This document shows, in pieces, positions 43,870-52,714 of a DNA stretch of 64,000 nucleotides. Position 1 is the first letter of the stretch. Every line of letters begins with the position of its first letter. A model generated the notes under the pieces. It was given only the letters and a program-made list of their open reading frames with translations, had not been told where the DNA came from and ran no database searches. Origin of the DNA: Occallatibacter riparius (GTDB lineage Bacteria > Acidobacteriota > Terriglobia > Terriglobales > Acidobacteriaceae); contig NZ_CP093313.1 in the NCBI RefSeq assembly GCF_025264625.1, forward strand, positions 5,394,001 through 5,458,000, written 5' to 3'. The position numbers and the translations under genes are program-made.

Positions 43870-44940
43870 ATGCCAGCACGATATTGGAAGATGGGAATTT
43901 GGTTTCCGGCAGCCCTCCTGGTTTCAGCCGCGATTGCCGCTGCGCAGGGGACACCGGCAACGCCTGCCGCTGCTCAGCCGCAGGCGGGCAATCGCCCTGC
44001 CTTTACTTTTCCTCCGCCGGCCAACACTGCCCTGGGCCAGAAGGCGGCCTTAATGGGTTCCCTTAAGTGGGATAAGGTTCCCGATCTCGAAGGCTCAGGC
44101 CCATTTCCTGCCAGCTATGCGGCTGCTCCGAACGGCGCGGAGTACGTGATCTATCAGCCTAAAGATCTTGCTGGAGCGGAGGCCAAGGGCAAGCTGGGCG
44201 TCTACGTCTGGGGCAGCGGTGCTTGTTCTCCCGATGCGGCAGGCTCGCGGTTCCACCTTACGGAGATTGCGAGCCATGGCTACGTCGTCATCGTTCCCGG
44301 CAAGATTCTGAGCGGTCCGAAGGCACCGCCGCGCTCCGAAGGGGCCGACGGAGGCCCGAGCCAGCAAGATCCTGCTGCCCGCTCCACCGCGGAGAAGATG
44401 GTAGCCGGCATTGACTGGATACTCGCCGAAAATCAGCGGCAGGGCAGCCCGTATTTCGGCGCCATCGACCCGGCACGCATTGCTGTGGCTGGATTCAGTT
44501 GCGGCGGAATCCTTGCCCTGAAGGCCGGCTTCGATCCGCGGGTGTCCGCGGTCCTCATCGAAAGCAGCGGGATCCTTAAAAATCCTCCTCCTGGCGGTTT
44601 CGCTGGCCTGCCGCAGATGACCTCGCTGAAGAAAGAAGATCTGGACAAGCTGCACACGCCCGTCCTTTACCTGCTCGGCGGTCCTGAAGACATTGCCGAA
44701 TCGAATGGCCTTGATGATTTCGAGCATGTCCACAAAGTGCCGATCTTCCTTGGCGATCAGCCCGGCGCGGGCCACGGGGGTCTGATGTCTGTTCCGAACG
44801 CTGAAGGGACCAAGATCGAACTCGACTGGCTGAGCTGGCAGTTGAATCATGACGAGATCGCCGCGCAAACCTTCACCGGTGCTCACTGCGAACTTTGCCG
44901 CGACTTCCGGTGGCAGGTCCATCGCAAAGGGATCCAGTAG
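43870..44940 (+). CDS. Secreted alpha/beta hydrolase
   Basis: A 356-residue exported hydrolase with a signal peptide (MGIWFPAALLVSAAIAAAQG) and a proline/alanine-rich linker. The nucleophile elbow is GFSCGG, with Ser after GF. The oxyanion-region strand is LGVYVWGSGAC, and a possible catalytic acid/His lie in LYLLGGPEDIAES and GAGHGG. The overall fold is that of dienelactone-hydrolase or lipase-like enzymes; the substrate is unknown. The ATG at 43870 is preceded by AAGGTG. The frame is open to a GTG at 43831 upstream, which has no ribosome site. Confidence 0.75.
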   Translation: MPARYWKMGIWFPAALLVSAAIAAAQGTPATPAAAQPQAGNRPAFTFPPPANTALGQKAALMGSLKWDKVPDLEGSGPFPASYAAAPNGAEYVIYQPKDLAGAEAKGKLGVYVWGSGACSPDAAGSRFHLTEIASHGYVVIVPGKILSGPKAPPRSEGADGGPSQQDPAARSTAEKMVAGIDWILAENQRQGSPYFGAIDPARIAVAGFSCGGILALKAGFDPRVSAVLIESSGILKNPPPGGFAGLPQMTSLKKEDLDKLHTPVLYLLGGPEDIAESNGLDDFEHVHKVPIFLGDQPGAGHGGLMSVPNAEGTKIELDWLSWQLNHDEIAAQTFTGAHCELCRDFRWQVHRKGIQ

Positions 44941-44965
44941 GGAAAGACGATCGGGTCCTGGGTGC

Positions 44966-45031
44966 CTCCTCCGTGGGCGGACTGGTTTCCGAGGCCGGGC
45001 TCCGCCTCGACTTCGACGGTACGCCCGTGGT
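44966..45031 (+). pseudogene. Short phoR-like gene fragment
   Basis: Read from about 44972, the codons give VGGLVSEAGLRLDFDGTP, nearly the same as SMGGLVSDAGLRLDLDGAP of the sensor kinase at 39902-41290. By eye, 46 of 54 bases match the kinase region around 40866-40919. Nothing else of the kinase is present, and it has no start or stop of its own. This looks like a remnant of a duplicated or rearranged phoR-like gene. Confidence 0.6.
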
Positions 45032-45034
45032 AAG

Positions 45035-45135
45035 TAGCGTGGGTTGGTGGCGGCCCTCGTCCTGATTTCCGCTGCAGACCGTTGAGCGAGGTTGATCGCG
45101 GGCGATCAAACGCGGTTGAAGGACCTGCTTCTGGC
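45035..45135. repeat. Dispersed intergenic repeat, copy 3
   Basis: It shares GGGTTGGTGGC, TCGTCCTGA, CCGCTGCAGACC, GTTGAGCGAGGTTGATCGC and GATCAAACGCGGTTGAAG with copies 1 and 2. It abuts the phoR-like fragment. Confidence 0.55.
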
Positions 45136-45200
45136 TTCATTACTTCCCGATTGGCGACAAGTCGGGAACTTCGCTCAGTTGATGACGTAAAGTGTTGGAC

Positions 45201-45605
45201 ATGCATGTACGCAAGATGCTGGTCCTCAGCACGTTGCTGACTCTCGTTCCCTCACTGGCTGTTCACGGTCAACCTCACGCTGCGAGTTCTCCCTCAATAT
45301 GTGTACGGATAGATGGGGTCGGAGACGCGCCCGGGTTTTGGAGCGGAATTCTAGCTGCGACTCAGTCGCTTTCAGCCACGGTCATTTCAACTTCCACGCC
45401 TGAATATAAGGTCGGCGAGCGCCTGACATTCAGCATTCCGGTGGTGAAGGGTGACAAATTGGCAGACGCAACAGTGCCGCGCTTGAACCCTCGCATAGTT
45501 CACAAGGGAGCGGTTCTCTCGGTCCAGACTTCCGATCGATGCAGAGAAGCAGGGCATACAGAGTGGATATTTAGTTGCGTTGTGTCGGGATACCGCAAGC
45601 ACTGA
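45201..45605 (+). CDS. Small secreted hypothetical protein
   Basis: A 134-residue protein with a signal peptide (MLVLSTLLTLVPSLAVHG). Three Cys (ICVRIDG, RCREAG, FSCVVSGY) could form one disulfide. No family recognised. An upstream GTG at 45192 is in frame. Its surroundings are repeat and remnant rich, so it may be a degraded or lineage-specific gene. Confidence 0.5.
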   Translation: MHVRKMLVLSTLLTLVPSLAVHGQPHAASSPSICVRIDGVGDAPGFWSGILAATQSLSATVISTSTPEYKVGERLTFSIPVVKGDKLADATVPRLNPRIVHKGAVLSVQTSDRCREAGHTEWIFSCVVSGYRKH

Positions 45606-45794
45606 AGCGGTGTGCGCTGTTTTCGATTGGCTGGTGGAGAATCATTCAGGATCACGGTCCGGGCGGTATCGAGAGCGCGGACAGCGTAGTCCTTGAGCTT
45701 AGGTAGACCGTCCTTCCCATGGCCTCTCATCCTCCCGTCCTCTAAAATGATCTCCGCCAGCTTTGCAAACGTTTCCATCATTGATTGAGGTCCC

Positions 45795-47876
45795 GTGAGA
45801 GCCATCTTCAAAACTCTGCAATCCTTTTCGATGCTCTGCATCCTTGCCGTCTCATCTTTAGCCGCCCATGCTCAGACCCAGCGTCCCCCCGCCGTCCCCC
45901 TCATCGCCTACGACCCGTACTTCAGCGTCTGGTCGGCGGCCGATCACCTGACGGACCGCAACACCACGCACTGGACCGGCAAACGCCAGCCCCTCTACGG
46001 ACTCGTCCGCATTGACGGCAAGCCTTACCGCTTCATGGGTGCAGACCCCCGCGAAGTCCCCGCCATGCAGCAGACCGCCCTCCGCGTCACGCCGCTGCAC
46101 ACCATATATGAGTTCACCGCCGCCGGCGTGAAGCTCACCGCCGAGTTCTTCACCCCGTCTCTGCCGCACGATCTCGATATCCTCTCGCGCCCCGTCACCT
46201 ATCTGACCCTCACGGTCACCGGCGGCACCGGTCACGAAGTTTCCTTGCTCGTCGACGTCGATCCCGTGATCGCCGTTAACACCGATGACCAGGAGGTGAC
46301 CTGGGGACGCTCGCAGGCGGCTGGCGCAATGAACGTTCTAAGCGTGGGCTCCCGCGACCAGCGCGTCCTCAACCGGGCCGGCGACGATCTCCGCATCGAC
46401 TGGGGCTACTTCCATCTCGCCGTGCCCGACTCCGCGCATGCGCAGCTCGTGACCTCGCATGACGCCATGCAGTCGTTCGTCGAAAGCGGCACGATTCCCA
46501 CGGCCGACCAGATGGACATGCCGCGCTCTCCGCGCAACGATGCGGCGCATCTCGCTGTCGCGCTGCCGCTCGGACAGGTCACCGCTCCCGTCAGCCGGCA
46601 CCTGCTGCTCGCCTACACCGAAGACTTCGCCATCGAATACCTCAACCGCCGCCTTCGTCCCTACTGGCAGCGCAATGGCCAGACCGTTGAGGATATGCTC
46701 GCCGCAGCCGAGCGCGACTACCAAAGCCTGGAAGAGCGCGGCAACCGGTTCGACCAGGAGCTGACCGCCGATCTCGAAAAAGCCGGCGGCCCCGTCTACG
46801 CGCAGCTCGGCGCCCTGGCCTATCGCCAGACCCTCGCCGCGCACGGCTTGGCCGCCGATTTCGACGGCACCCCCATGCTCTTCCCCAAGGAGAACTTCTC
46901 CAACGGCTGCATCTCCACCGTGGATGTTCTCTATCCCTCGGGGCCCTTCTTCCTTTTCTTTAATCCCCGGCTCCTCGAAGCACAGCTCAAGCCGGTGATG
47001 GAGTACGCCGCGCTTCCGCGCTGGAAGTGGCCCTTTGCCCCGCATGACCTGGGCACCTACCCCCTTGCCAATGGACAGGTCTACGGCGGCGGCGAGCGCA
47101 CGGAAGAGGACCAGATGCCTGTCGAAGAAAGCGGCAACATGCTCATCCTGGTGGCCGCCATGGAAACCGAGCTCGGCAACTGGGACTTCGCCCGCCAGTA
47201 CTGGCCGCAGTTCCAAAAGTGGGCCGACTACCTGGGCGAGAAGGGGCTGGATCCGCCGAACCAGCTCTCGACGGACGATTTTGCGGGCCACCTCGCCCAC
47301 AACGCGAATCTCTCCATCAAGGCCATCGAGGGCCTGGCAGCCTTCGCGCAGATGGCCAAGGGCCTGGGCAAATCCGACGTCGCCGGCAAGTACGACAAGA
47401 TGGCTCACGAGATGGCCGCCAAATGGCAGACCATGGCCATCGATGGTGACCACTACAAGCTGGCTTTCGACAAGCCCGGTACCTGGAGCCAGAAGTACAA
47501 CCTCGCCTGGGACCAGATCCTTGGCTTCAACCTCTTCCCGGCCAAGGTCCGTCAGACCGAGATCGCCTTCTACCTCAAGGACCTCAACCGCTTCGGTCTC
47601 CCGCTCGACAGCCGCAAGACGTACACCAAGCTCGACTGGGAGATCTGGACCGCCGCCCTCGCGGACAACCAGGCTGACTGGAACGCCTTCCTCGACCCCA
47701 TCGGCCACTGGATCAATGAAGGCCCCACCCGCGTGCCTCTCACAGACTGGTACGACACCAAATCCGGAGCACAGGAGGCTTTCCAGGCCCGCTCCGTCGT
47801 CGGCGGCGTCTACATTAAAGCGCTGTCCAACAAGAGCCTGGCGGAGAAATGGCGCGAGAGCGAGAAGTCAAAATAG
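45795..47876 (+). CDS. GtaA-like secreted glutaminase (DUF4964/5127/4965/1793 architecture)
   Basis: A 693-residue protein whose domain string matches the fungal glutaminase A type: an N-terminal beta-sandwich region with VPLIAYDPYFSVWSAADHLTDRN, then a long alpha-helical domain with SQKYNLAWDQILGFNLF and the conserved end TDWYDTKSG. A signal peptide (about 1-26) predicts export. By family it would hydrolyse glutamine to glutamate or act on related amides; bacterial members are little studied. GTG at 45795 is preceded by GAGG. The frame is intact and separated from pstS by a 150-base leader. Confidence 0.82.
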   Translation: MRAIFKTLQSFSMLCILAVSSLAAHAQTQRPPAVPLIAYDPYFSVWSAADHLTDRNTTHWTGKRQPLYGLVRIDGKPYRFMGADPREVPAMQQTALRVTPLHTIYEFTAAGVKLTAEFFTPSLPHDLDILSRPVTYLTLTVTGGTGHEVSLLVDVDPVIAVNTDDQEVTWGRSQAAGAMNVLSVGSRDQRVLNRAGDDLRIDWGYFHLAVPDSAHAQLVTSHDAMQSFVESGTIPTADQMDMPRSPRNDAAHLAVALPLGQVTAPVSRHLLLAYTEDFAIEYLNRRLRPYWQRNGQTVEDMLAAAERDYQSLEERGNRFDQELTADLEKAGGPVYAQLGALAYRQTLAAHGLAADFDGTPMLFPKENFSNGCISTVDVLYPSGPFFLFFNPRLLEAQLKPVMEYAALPRWKWPFAPHDLGTYPLANGQVYGGGERTEEDQMPVEESGNMLILVAAMETELGNWDFARQYWPQFQKWADYLGEKGLDPPNQLSTDDFAGHLAHNANLSIKAIEGLAAFAQMAKGLGKSDVAGKYDKMAHEMAAKWQTMAIDGDHYKLAFDKPGTWSQKYNLAWDQILGFNLFPAKVRQTEIAFYLKDLNRFGLPLDSRKTYTKLDWEIWTAALADNQADWNAFLDPIGHWINEGPTRVPLTDWYDTKSGAQEAFQARSVVGGVYIKALSNKSLAEKWRESEKSK

Positions 47877-47904
47877 ACCGTTACGAGCCACTTCTAAGCG
47901 CCGT

Positions 47905-47946
47905 TGTAACAATCTGTTAACACATCTTTCGTAACAATTCGTTGAA
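47905..47946 (+). promoter_or_regulatory. Candidate Pho-box-like TAACA direct repeats upstream of pstS
   Basis: TAACA occurs at 47907, 47918 and 47932, and a related GTTGAA follows at 47941. The first two are spaced 11 bases, as in Pho boxes where each half site is a direct repeat on the same helical face. The third spacing is 14. A PhoB-like regulator is encoded 8 kb upstream. The match is to the Bacillus-type TTAACA unit, not to the enterobacterial sequence. Confidence 0.4.
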
Positions 47947-47975
47947 GTTACGGGCGTTTTTCAAACGCCCGTAAC
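47947..47975. other. Perfect 13-bp hairpin in the pstS leader
   Basis: GTTACGGGCGTTT and AAACGCCCGTAAC pair without mismatch around a TTC loop, 52 bases before the GTG of pstS. No T run follows on the plus strand. It could be an attenuator-like structure, a binding site, or an mRNA stabiliser. Confidence 0.6.
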
Positions 47976-48026
47976 AAAGCCGTCAGAGAATCGACTACGG
48001 CAGTTAATCCTGCAAGGGAGCGATTC

Positions 48027-49025
48027 GTGAAGAAAACTTTAGTTGCCGCTGCGTTGTTGATGTTGGCGATGGGCGCTGCGCAGGCGCAGCACCTCACGGG
48101 AGCGGGAGCCACCTTCCCCTACCCTATCTACTCCAAGTGGTTCAATGAGTACAGCTCGGCGCATCCGGGCGTAGAAATCAACTACCAGTCCATCGGTTCA
48201 GGCGGCGGCATCACCCAGGTCACCAAGGGTACCGTCGACTTCGGCGCGTCGGACATGCCCATGACCGACAAGGCTCTGGCCGAGTCGCCGGTCAAGCTGG
48301 TCCACATTCCCACCGTTCTCGGTGCCGTCGTGCCCATCTTCAACGTGGCCGGCGTGAGCGACCTCAAGCTCGGGCCTGACGTTCTCGCCGAGATCTACAT
48401 GAATAAGATCACGAGCTGGAACGATCCCAAGATCGCCAAGGACAATCCGGGCGTCAACCTGCCCAGCGATCGCATCATCGTCGTTCACCGTTCTGACGGC
48501 AGCGGCACCACCTTCATCTGGACCGACTATCTCAGCAAGGTCAACAAGGACTGGGCCGACGGCCCGGGCAAGGGCACCTCGGTGAACTGGCCCACCGGCA
48601 TCGGCGGCAAGGGCAACGAGAACGTCGCCAGCCTCGTCCGCCAGAACCCCGGCGCCATCGGCTACGTCGAACTGATCTACGCTCTCCAGAACAAGATCAA
48701 CTTCGGCGAAGTGAAGAACGCCAACGGCAAGTGGCTCAAGGCCTCCATTGACGGTGTCACTGCCGCCGCGGCCACCGCCAAGATTCCTGCCGACTACCGC
48801 GTCTCCATCACCAACGCCCCCGGAGACACGGCCTATCCCATCTCCAGCTTCACCTACCTGCTGATCCCGATGAAGTCCACGGATCCCACCAAGGCCAAGG
48901 TGTTGCACGACATGCTCAGCTGGATCATCAAGTCCGGCGAAGGCGAAGTGACTAGCCTGTCCTATGCGCCTCTGCCCTCCAACCTGGCAGAGAAGGTGCT
49001 CCAGACCGTCTACTCGCTTCAGTAA
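48027..49025 (+). CDS. pstS: Phosphate ABC transporter substrate-binding protein PstS
   Basis: A 332-residue periplasmic phosphate-binding protein. A signal peptide (AALLMLAMGAAQA) precedes GAGATFPYPIYSKWFNEYS and YQSIGSGGGITQV. The phosphate-contacting region is in VDFGASDMPM and HRSDGSGTTFIWTDYL. GTG at 48027 is supported by AAGGGAG. PstCAB and PhoU are not in the window, so the rest of the transporter lies elsewhere. It ends in a strong bidirectional terminator. Confidence 0.92.
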   Translation: MKKTLVAAALLMLAMGAAQAQHLTGAGATFPYPIYSKWFNEYSSAHPGVEINYQSIGSGGGITQVTKGTVDFGASDMPMTDKALAESPVKLVHIPTVLGAVVPIFNVAGVSDLKLGPDVLAEIYMNKITSWNDPKIAKDNPGVNLPSDRIIVVHRSDGSGTTFIWTDYLSKVNKDWADGPGKGTSVNWPTGIGGKGNENVASLVRQNPGAIGYVELIYALQNKINFGEVKNANGKWLKASIDGVTAAAATAKIPADYRVSITNAPGDTAYPISSFTYLLIPMKSTDPTKAKVLHDMLSWIIKSGEGEVTSLSYAPLPSNLAEKVLQTVYSLQ

Positions 49026-49040
49026 GCGATCACCCTCCAT

Positions 49041-49076
49041 GCCAAAAAGCCCGGCTCTCGGTCCGGGCTTTTTGGC
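49041..49076. terminator. Bidirectional terminator between pstS and the methyltransferase
   Basis: GCCAAAAAGCCCGG (49041-49054) pairs perfectly with CCGGGCTTTTTGGC (49063-49076) around an 8-base loop. The A/T tracts inside the stem give U runs on both strands, so it probably stops both convergent transcripts. Confidence 0.85.
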
Positions 49077-49099
49077 TTTGATTGCAGGTTCGCCGCAGC

Positions 49100-49894
49100 T
49101 CACTTCGCAGGCTTCTGTGCCAGGTAAACACTCCGGCAGCCTGGTCCCACCGGCGACTTCGCGCCAAAAAACGGCGTCGCATCCCATTCCCGGATTGACT
49201 CAAATCCCGCCGCCGTCAGCGCCTCCTCGATCTCGCTTGAAGTCCAGCAAACTTCGCGCACCTGTTCCTGGCGCCGCACCCAGGCGCGGCCGCTGCGGAT
49301 GAAGTATTCAATATCGGAGAATGCGCGCAGCCCGTCGGGGCTGTGCCGGTTACGCATCACCATCACTACACCGGGCCTTTCAACCCACACAAGGCCCTTC
49401 CAGTAGCGCTGAAAGCCCAGGCTGTTATTCACGTCGAAATAAAAGCATCCGCCTGGCCGCAGCGCCCGGAACACCGCCTGCGCAACAGGCCGCAGGTCCT
49501 GCTTGCGCGACACATGATTGAGCGCATCTCCTTCGCACATCACCAGGTCCACGCTCTCCGGCAGACGGAAGCTGCGCATATCTGCTCGAATCACGTCGAC
49601 CGCCGCGTTCGCCGCGCGCGCCTTTCGCCGCGTCACCCGGCACATCCCAGCCGACAGGTCCACCGCATACACGCGGATGCCTCTGCGCGCCAGCGCCAAC
49701 GCCGCCGTGCCTGTCCCGCACGCTAAATCGCACGCCGTATCAACGTGCTTGAGAATGCCACCCAGGATCTTGACGCGAGCCTTGTTCATCGGCTGCGCAA
49801 AGGGCGCGAAGAATGCATCGTAGAACTCCGCCAGCCAGCGATAACCGGACTCGCGCGCCTGGAAACGTTCTTCGTGATTTGCGCTCTGCGCCAT
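49100..49894 (-). CDS. Class I SAM-dependent methyltransferase
   Basis: A 264-residue methyltransferase with motif I in ACDLACGTGTAALAL, the acidic strand in VYAVDLSAGM, and DLVMCEGDALNHV. The overall shape suggests a small-molecule methyltransferase of the ubiE-like group, but the substrate cannot be named. The start ATG is at 49894. It converges with pstS and diverges from the ADOP permease, with a 146-base gap holding no clear feature. Confidence 0.8.
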   Translation of the reverse strand: MAQSANHEERFQARESGYRWLAEFYDAFFAPFAQPMNKARVKILGGILKHVDTACDLACGTGTAALALARRGIRVYAVDLSAGMCRVTRRKARAANAAVDVIRADMRSFRLPESVDLVMCEGDALNHVSRKQDLRPVAQAVFRALRPGGCFYFDVNNSLGFQRYWKGLVWVERPGVVMVMRNRHSPDGLRAFSDIEYFIRSGRAWVRRQEQVREVCWTSSEIEEALTAAGFESIREWDATPFFGAKSPVGPGCRSVYLAQKPAK

Positions 49895-50040
49895 AACTAC
49901 CTGCCTGATCAGCGAATATATGCCCGTTTCCTACCGAATAATGCTCCAAACCGCGCTATCTCACACTCGCTTGTATCCGCCATCACAACGCCGGAACCGC
50001 ACAAGCTTCATCCTCCGTATGCATTCACCAGAGGCTTGCC

Positions 50041-52605
50041 ATGCGAACCCTGCGTCAGGATCTCGTCTATGCGCTGCGGCAGATGCGCTTGTCGCCCGTC
50101 TTTACGCTCACTGCCCTGCTTACGCTGGCCCTCGGCATCGGCGCCACCACCGCTATCTTCTCGCTCATCCATTCAGTCATGCTCAAGTCGCTGCCGGTGT
50201 CCGATCCCGACACGCTCTACCGCATCGGCGAAGGCAGCGACTGCTGCGTGAACACCGGCCCTGAAGACAGTTGGGGACTCTACCCCGTCATCGTCTATGA
50301 GCGCTTCAAGCAGGCCGCGCCCGAGTTCGAACAGATGGCCGCCTTCCAGGCCGGCAGCAATCTTTTCAGCGTGCGCCGCGGACAAACCGGCGAGCAGTCC
50401 AAACCTCTCAACAGCGAATACATCTCCGGAAATTACTTCGCTACCTTCGGCCTAGGCGCATACGCGGGCCGCACCCTCACGCCCGCCGACGACCAGCGCG
50501 CCGCCCCGCCCGCGGCCATGTTGAGCTACCGCGCATGGCAACAGAAGTACGGATCGGACCCGAGCATCGTCGGCTCCACCTTCATGATCGACGGCCATCC
50601 ATTCACGATCGTCGGTATCACCCCGCGCGGCTTCCACGGCGAAACCCTACAGAGCGATCCACCGGAGCTCTTCATCCCCATTCAGCAGGAACCGGTTCTC
50701 TCCGGCGCAAATTCTCTCCTCAACCAGCCCCTCTCCTGGCTTCGCATCATCGGCCGCATCAAGCCGGGAGTGAATCCCGCATCCCTCGCGCCGCGCTTCA
50801 CCACCATCGTGCGCAGCTGGCTCATCAACGACTTCGCACCGCAGTTTCCGCAATTCGTGCAGCAGCTCAAGCAGATCCTGCCCACCCAGCACGTCAATAT
50901 CATTCCCGGCGGCGCTGGAGTGGCCATCATGAAAGCCGATTACGAAGCCAGCCTCCGCATCCTCCTCGCTGTCTGCGGGCTTGTCCTTCTCATTGCCTGC
51001 GCCAACGTAGCCAATCTGCTTATGGCGCGCGGCTCGGCACGCGCGACGCACACCGCGGTGCGCTTAGCTCTTGGCGCATCAAGAAAACGCCTCATCGGGC
51101 AATGGCTCACCGAGAGCCTCGTGCTCGCGCTGGCCGGCGGTCTCCTGGGAATCGTCGTAGCCTTCCTCGGAGTCAAGGTCATCATCGCCATGGCGTTTCA
51201 TCACGCCCTCTACGTACCCATCGATGCCCTGCCTTCACTGCCTGTACTGGGATTCGCGTTCGCAGTCTCGCTCCTCACCGGAGTTCTCTTCGGCACCGTC
51301 CCCGCATGGATCGCCTCACGCGCCAACCCCGCAACCGCCCTGCATGGCGCCACCCGCACCACGCGCGACCGCAGTTCTCTCTGGCAGAAATCGCTCGTCG
51401 TACTTCAGGCCGCCCTCTCCGTCGTTCTGCTCACTGGCGCAGGACTGCTGACGCGCAGCATGCAGAAGCTCGAGGCGCAGGACTTCGGCTTCCAGACCGA
51501 TGGACGCGTCAACGTCTCGCTCTATGCGCCCTTCGCGAGCTACTCCCCTGAGAAGCTCAATGTCACCTATCGCGCCCTGCAGGATCGCTTGAAGCAGATT
51601 CCCGGCGTGCAGAACGCCGCCCTCGCTCTCTATACGCCACTAACCAACAACTGGGGCATGCCGGTCTTCCGTGCCGGATCACAAACGCCACCGGACCTCT
51701 CGCATATGGAGAACTTCCTCGCTTCCTGGGACCGCGTCAGCCCCGGCTATCTCGAAGCCATCGGCCAAACCCTCGTTCGCGGACGCACCATTGGCGAGCA
51801 GGACACCGCCGCCACGCGCAACATCGCCGTCGTAGACGAGGCCTTCGTAAAGAAGTATTTCAAGCCCGATGAAGACCCTATCGGCCAGACCTTCGGCGGC
51901 GGCGACCCCACGAACGACAAGATGTACGAGATCGTCGGCGTCGTCCGCACCGCCAATTACACCGATCCCACCGGCCACTGGCTCCCGCCCCACTTCTTCG
52001 TGCCGCTCACCCAGCACGCCACTTACCACGACAAGATGATGCAGATGATCGATGAACGCAGCCACATCATCGAGTCCGCCGTACTTGTCCTCAGCGGCAG
52101 CATGGAAGGCCTCGAGCCGCAGGTGCGCCGCGCGTTCTCTGAGGTCGATCCCAACCTCACGCTGATCCGCGTCCGCTCGATGGAGCAGCAAGTGGCCGAC
52201 CGCCTCGACCAGTCGCGCACCGTCGCTCAACTCACCGGACTCTTCGGCTTCCTCGCCCTCATCCTCGCCGCCGTCGGCCTCTACGGAGTCACGGCGTACT
52301 CCGTCGAACGCCGCACCAGCGAGATCGGCGTGCGCATTGCCCTCGGTGCGGATCGCCTCACTGTCGTGCGAATCGTGCTCAGGGGCGCATTCCTGCAGAT
52401 CGTCATCGGCCTACTGATCGGAGTACCCGCATCCATCGCCTGCGCCCGCCTTATCGCCGCGCAACTCTACCAGGTAAAGAGCTGGGATCCGCTAGTCCTC
52501 TCGGGCTCCGTCCTCGCCCTGGGTGTCTGCGCGCTCATCGCCAGCCTGGTCCCCGCCCGTCGCGCCGCCGCCGTCAATCCCGTAACCGCCCTCCGCGTGG
52601 AGTAG
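50041..52605 (+). CDS. ADOP-type duplicated MacB-like permease
   Basis: An 854-residue protein made of two MacB/FtsX-like halves in tandem: N-terminal helix with TLTALLTLALGIGATTAIFS, a periplasmic domain (about 40-270), a first set of helices (about 300-430), then a second periplasmic domain and three final helices (about 730-850) ending ARRAAAVNPVTALRVE. This is the layout of 'acidobacterial duplicated orphan permeases', which lack a dedicated ATPase. Function is unknown. The large expansion of this family is a lineage hallmark and supports the taxonomic call. Confidence 0.87.
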   Translation: MRTLRQDLVYALRQMRLSPVFTLTALLTLALGIGATTAIFSLIHSVMLKSLPVSDPDTLYRIGEGSDCCVNTGPEDSWGLYPVIVYERFKQAAPEFEQMAAFQAGSNLFSVRRGQTGEQSKPLNSEYISGNYFATFGLGAYAGRTLTPADDQRAAPPAAMLSYRAWQQKYGSDPSIVGSTFMIDGHPFTIVGITPRGFHGETLQSDPPELFIPIQQEPVLSGANSLLNQPLSWLRIIGRIKPGVNPASLAPRFTTIVRSWLINDFAPQFPQFVQQLKQILPTQHVNIIPGGAGVAIMKADYEASLRILLAVCGLVLLIACANVANLLMARGSARATHTAVRLALGASRKRLIGQWLTESLVLALAGGLLGIVVAFLGVKVIIAMAFHHALYVPIDALPSLPVLGFAFAVSLLTGVLFGTVPAWIASRANPATALHGATRTTRDRSSLWQKSLVVLQAALSVVLLTGAGLLTRSMQKLEAQDFGFQTDGRVNVSLYAPFASYSPEKLNVTYRALQDRLKQIPGVQNAALALYTPLTNNWGMPVFRAGSQTPPDLSHMENFLASWDRVSPGYLEAIGQTLVRGRTIGEQDTAATRNIAVVDEAFVKKYFKPDEDPIGQTFGGGDPTNDKMYEIVGVVRTANYTDPTGHWLPPHFFVPLTQHATYHDKMMQMIDERSHIIESAVLVLSGSMEGLEPQVRRAFSEVDPNLTLIRVRSMEQQVADRLDQSRTVAQLTGLFGFLALILAAVGLYGVTAYSVERRTSEIGVRIALGADRLTVVRIVLRGAFLQIVIGLLIGVPASIACARLIAAQLYQVKSWDPLVLSGSVLALGVCALIASLVPARRAAAVNPVTALRVE

Positions 52606-52618
52606 CCAGCAAAGAACA

Positions 52619-52657
52619 GGGCCGGACAAGCTGCCATCACAGCGTGTCCGGCCCTTT
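52619..52657 (+). terminator. Terminator after the ADOP gene
   Basis: GGGCCGGACA (52619-52628) pairs with TGTCCGGCCC (52645-52654) over 10 bp with a 16-base loop, followed by TTT. It lies 14 bases after the ADOP stop. Confidence 0.8.
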
Positions 52658-52714
52658 CCTAATGCCAAATCTTTTGTCCCTGTCTTTCTAATCCCTAATC
52701 CCTACTCCCTGCCG

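Noticed and set aside
45500..45841. Minus-strand open frame of 113 codons between the small secreted protein and the glutaminase
   Set aside because: Part of it (METFAKLAEIILEDGR) looks protein-like, but it overlaps two plus-strand genes and has no family or ribosome site. Possibly a remnant; too weak to list.
46338..47708. Minus-strand open frame opposite the glutaminase-like gene (456 codons)
   Set aside because: Shadow frame with no domain; the plus strand carries the conserved protein.
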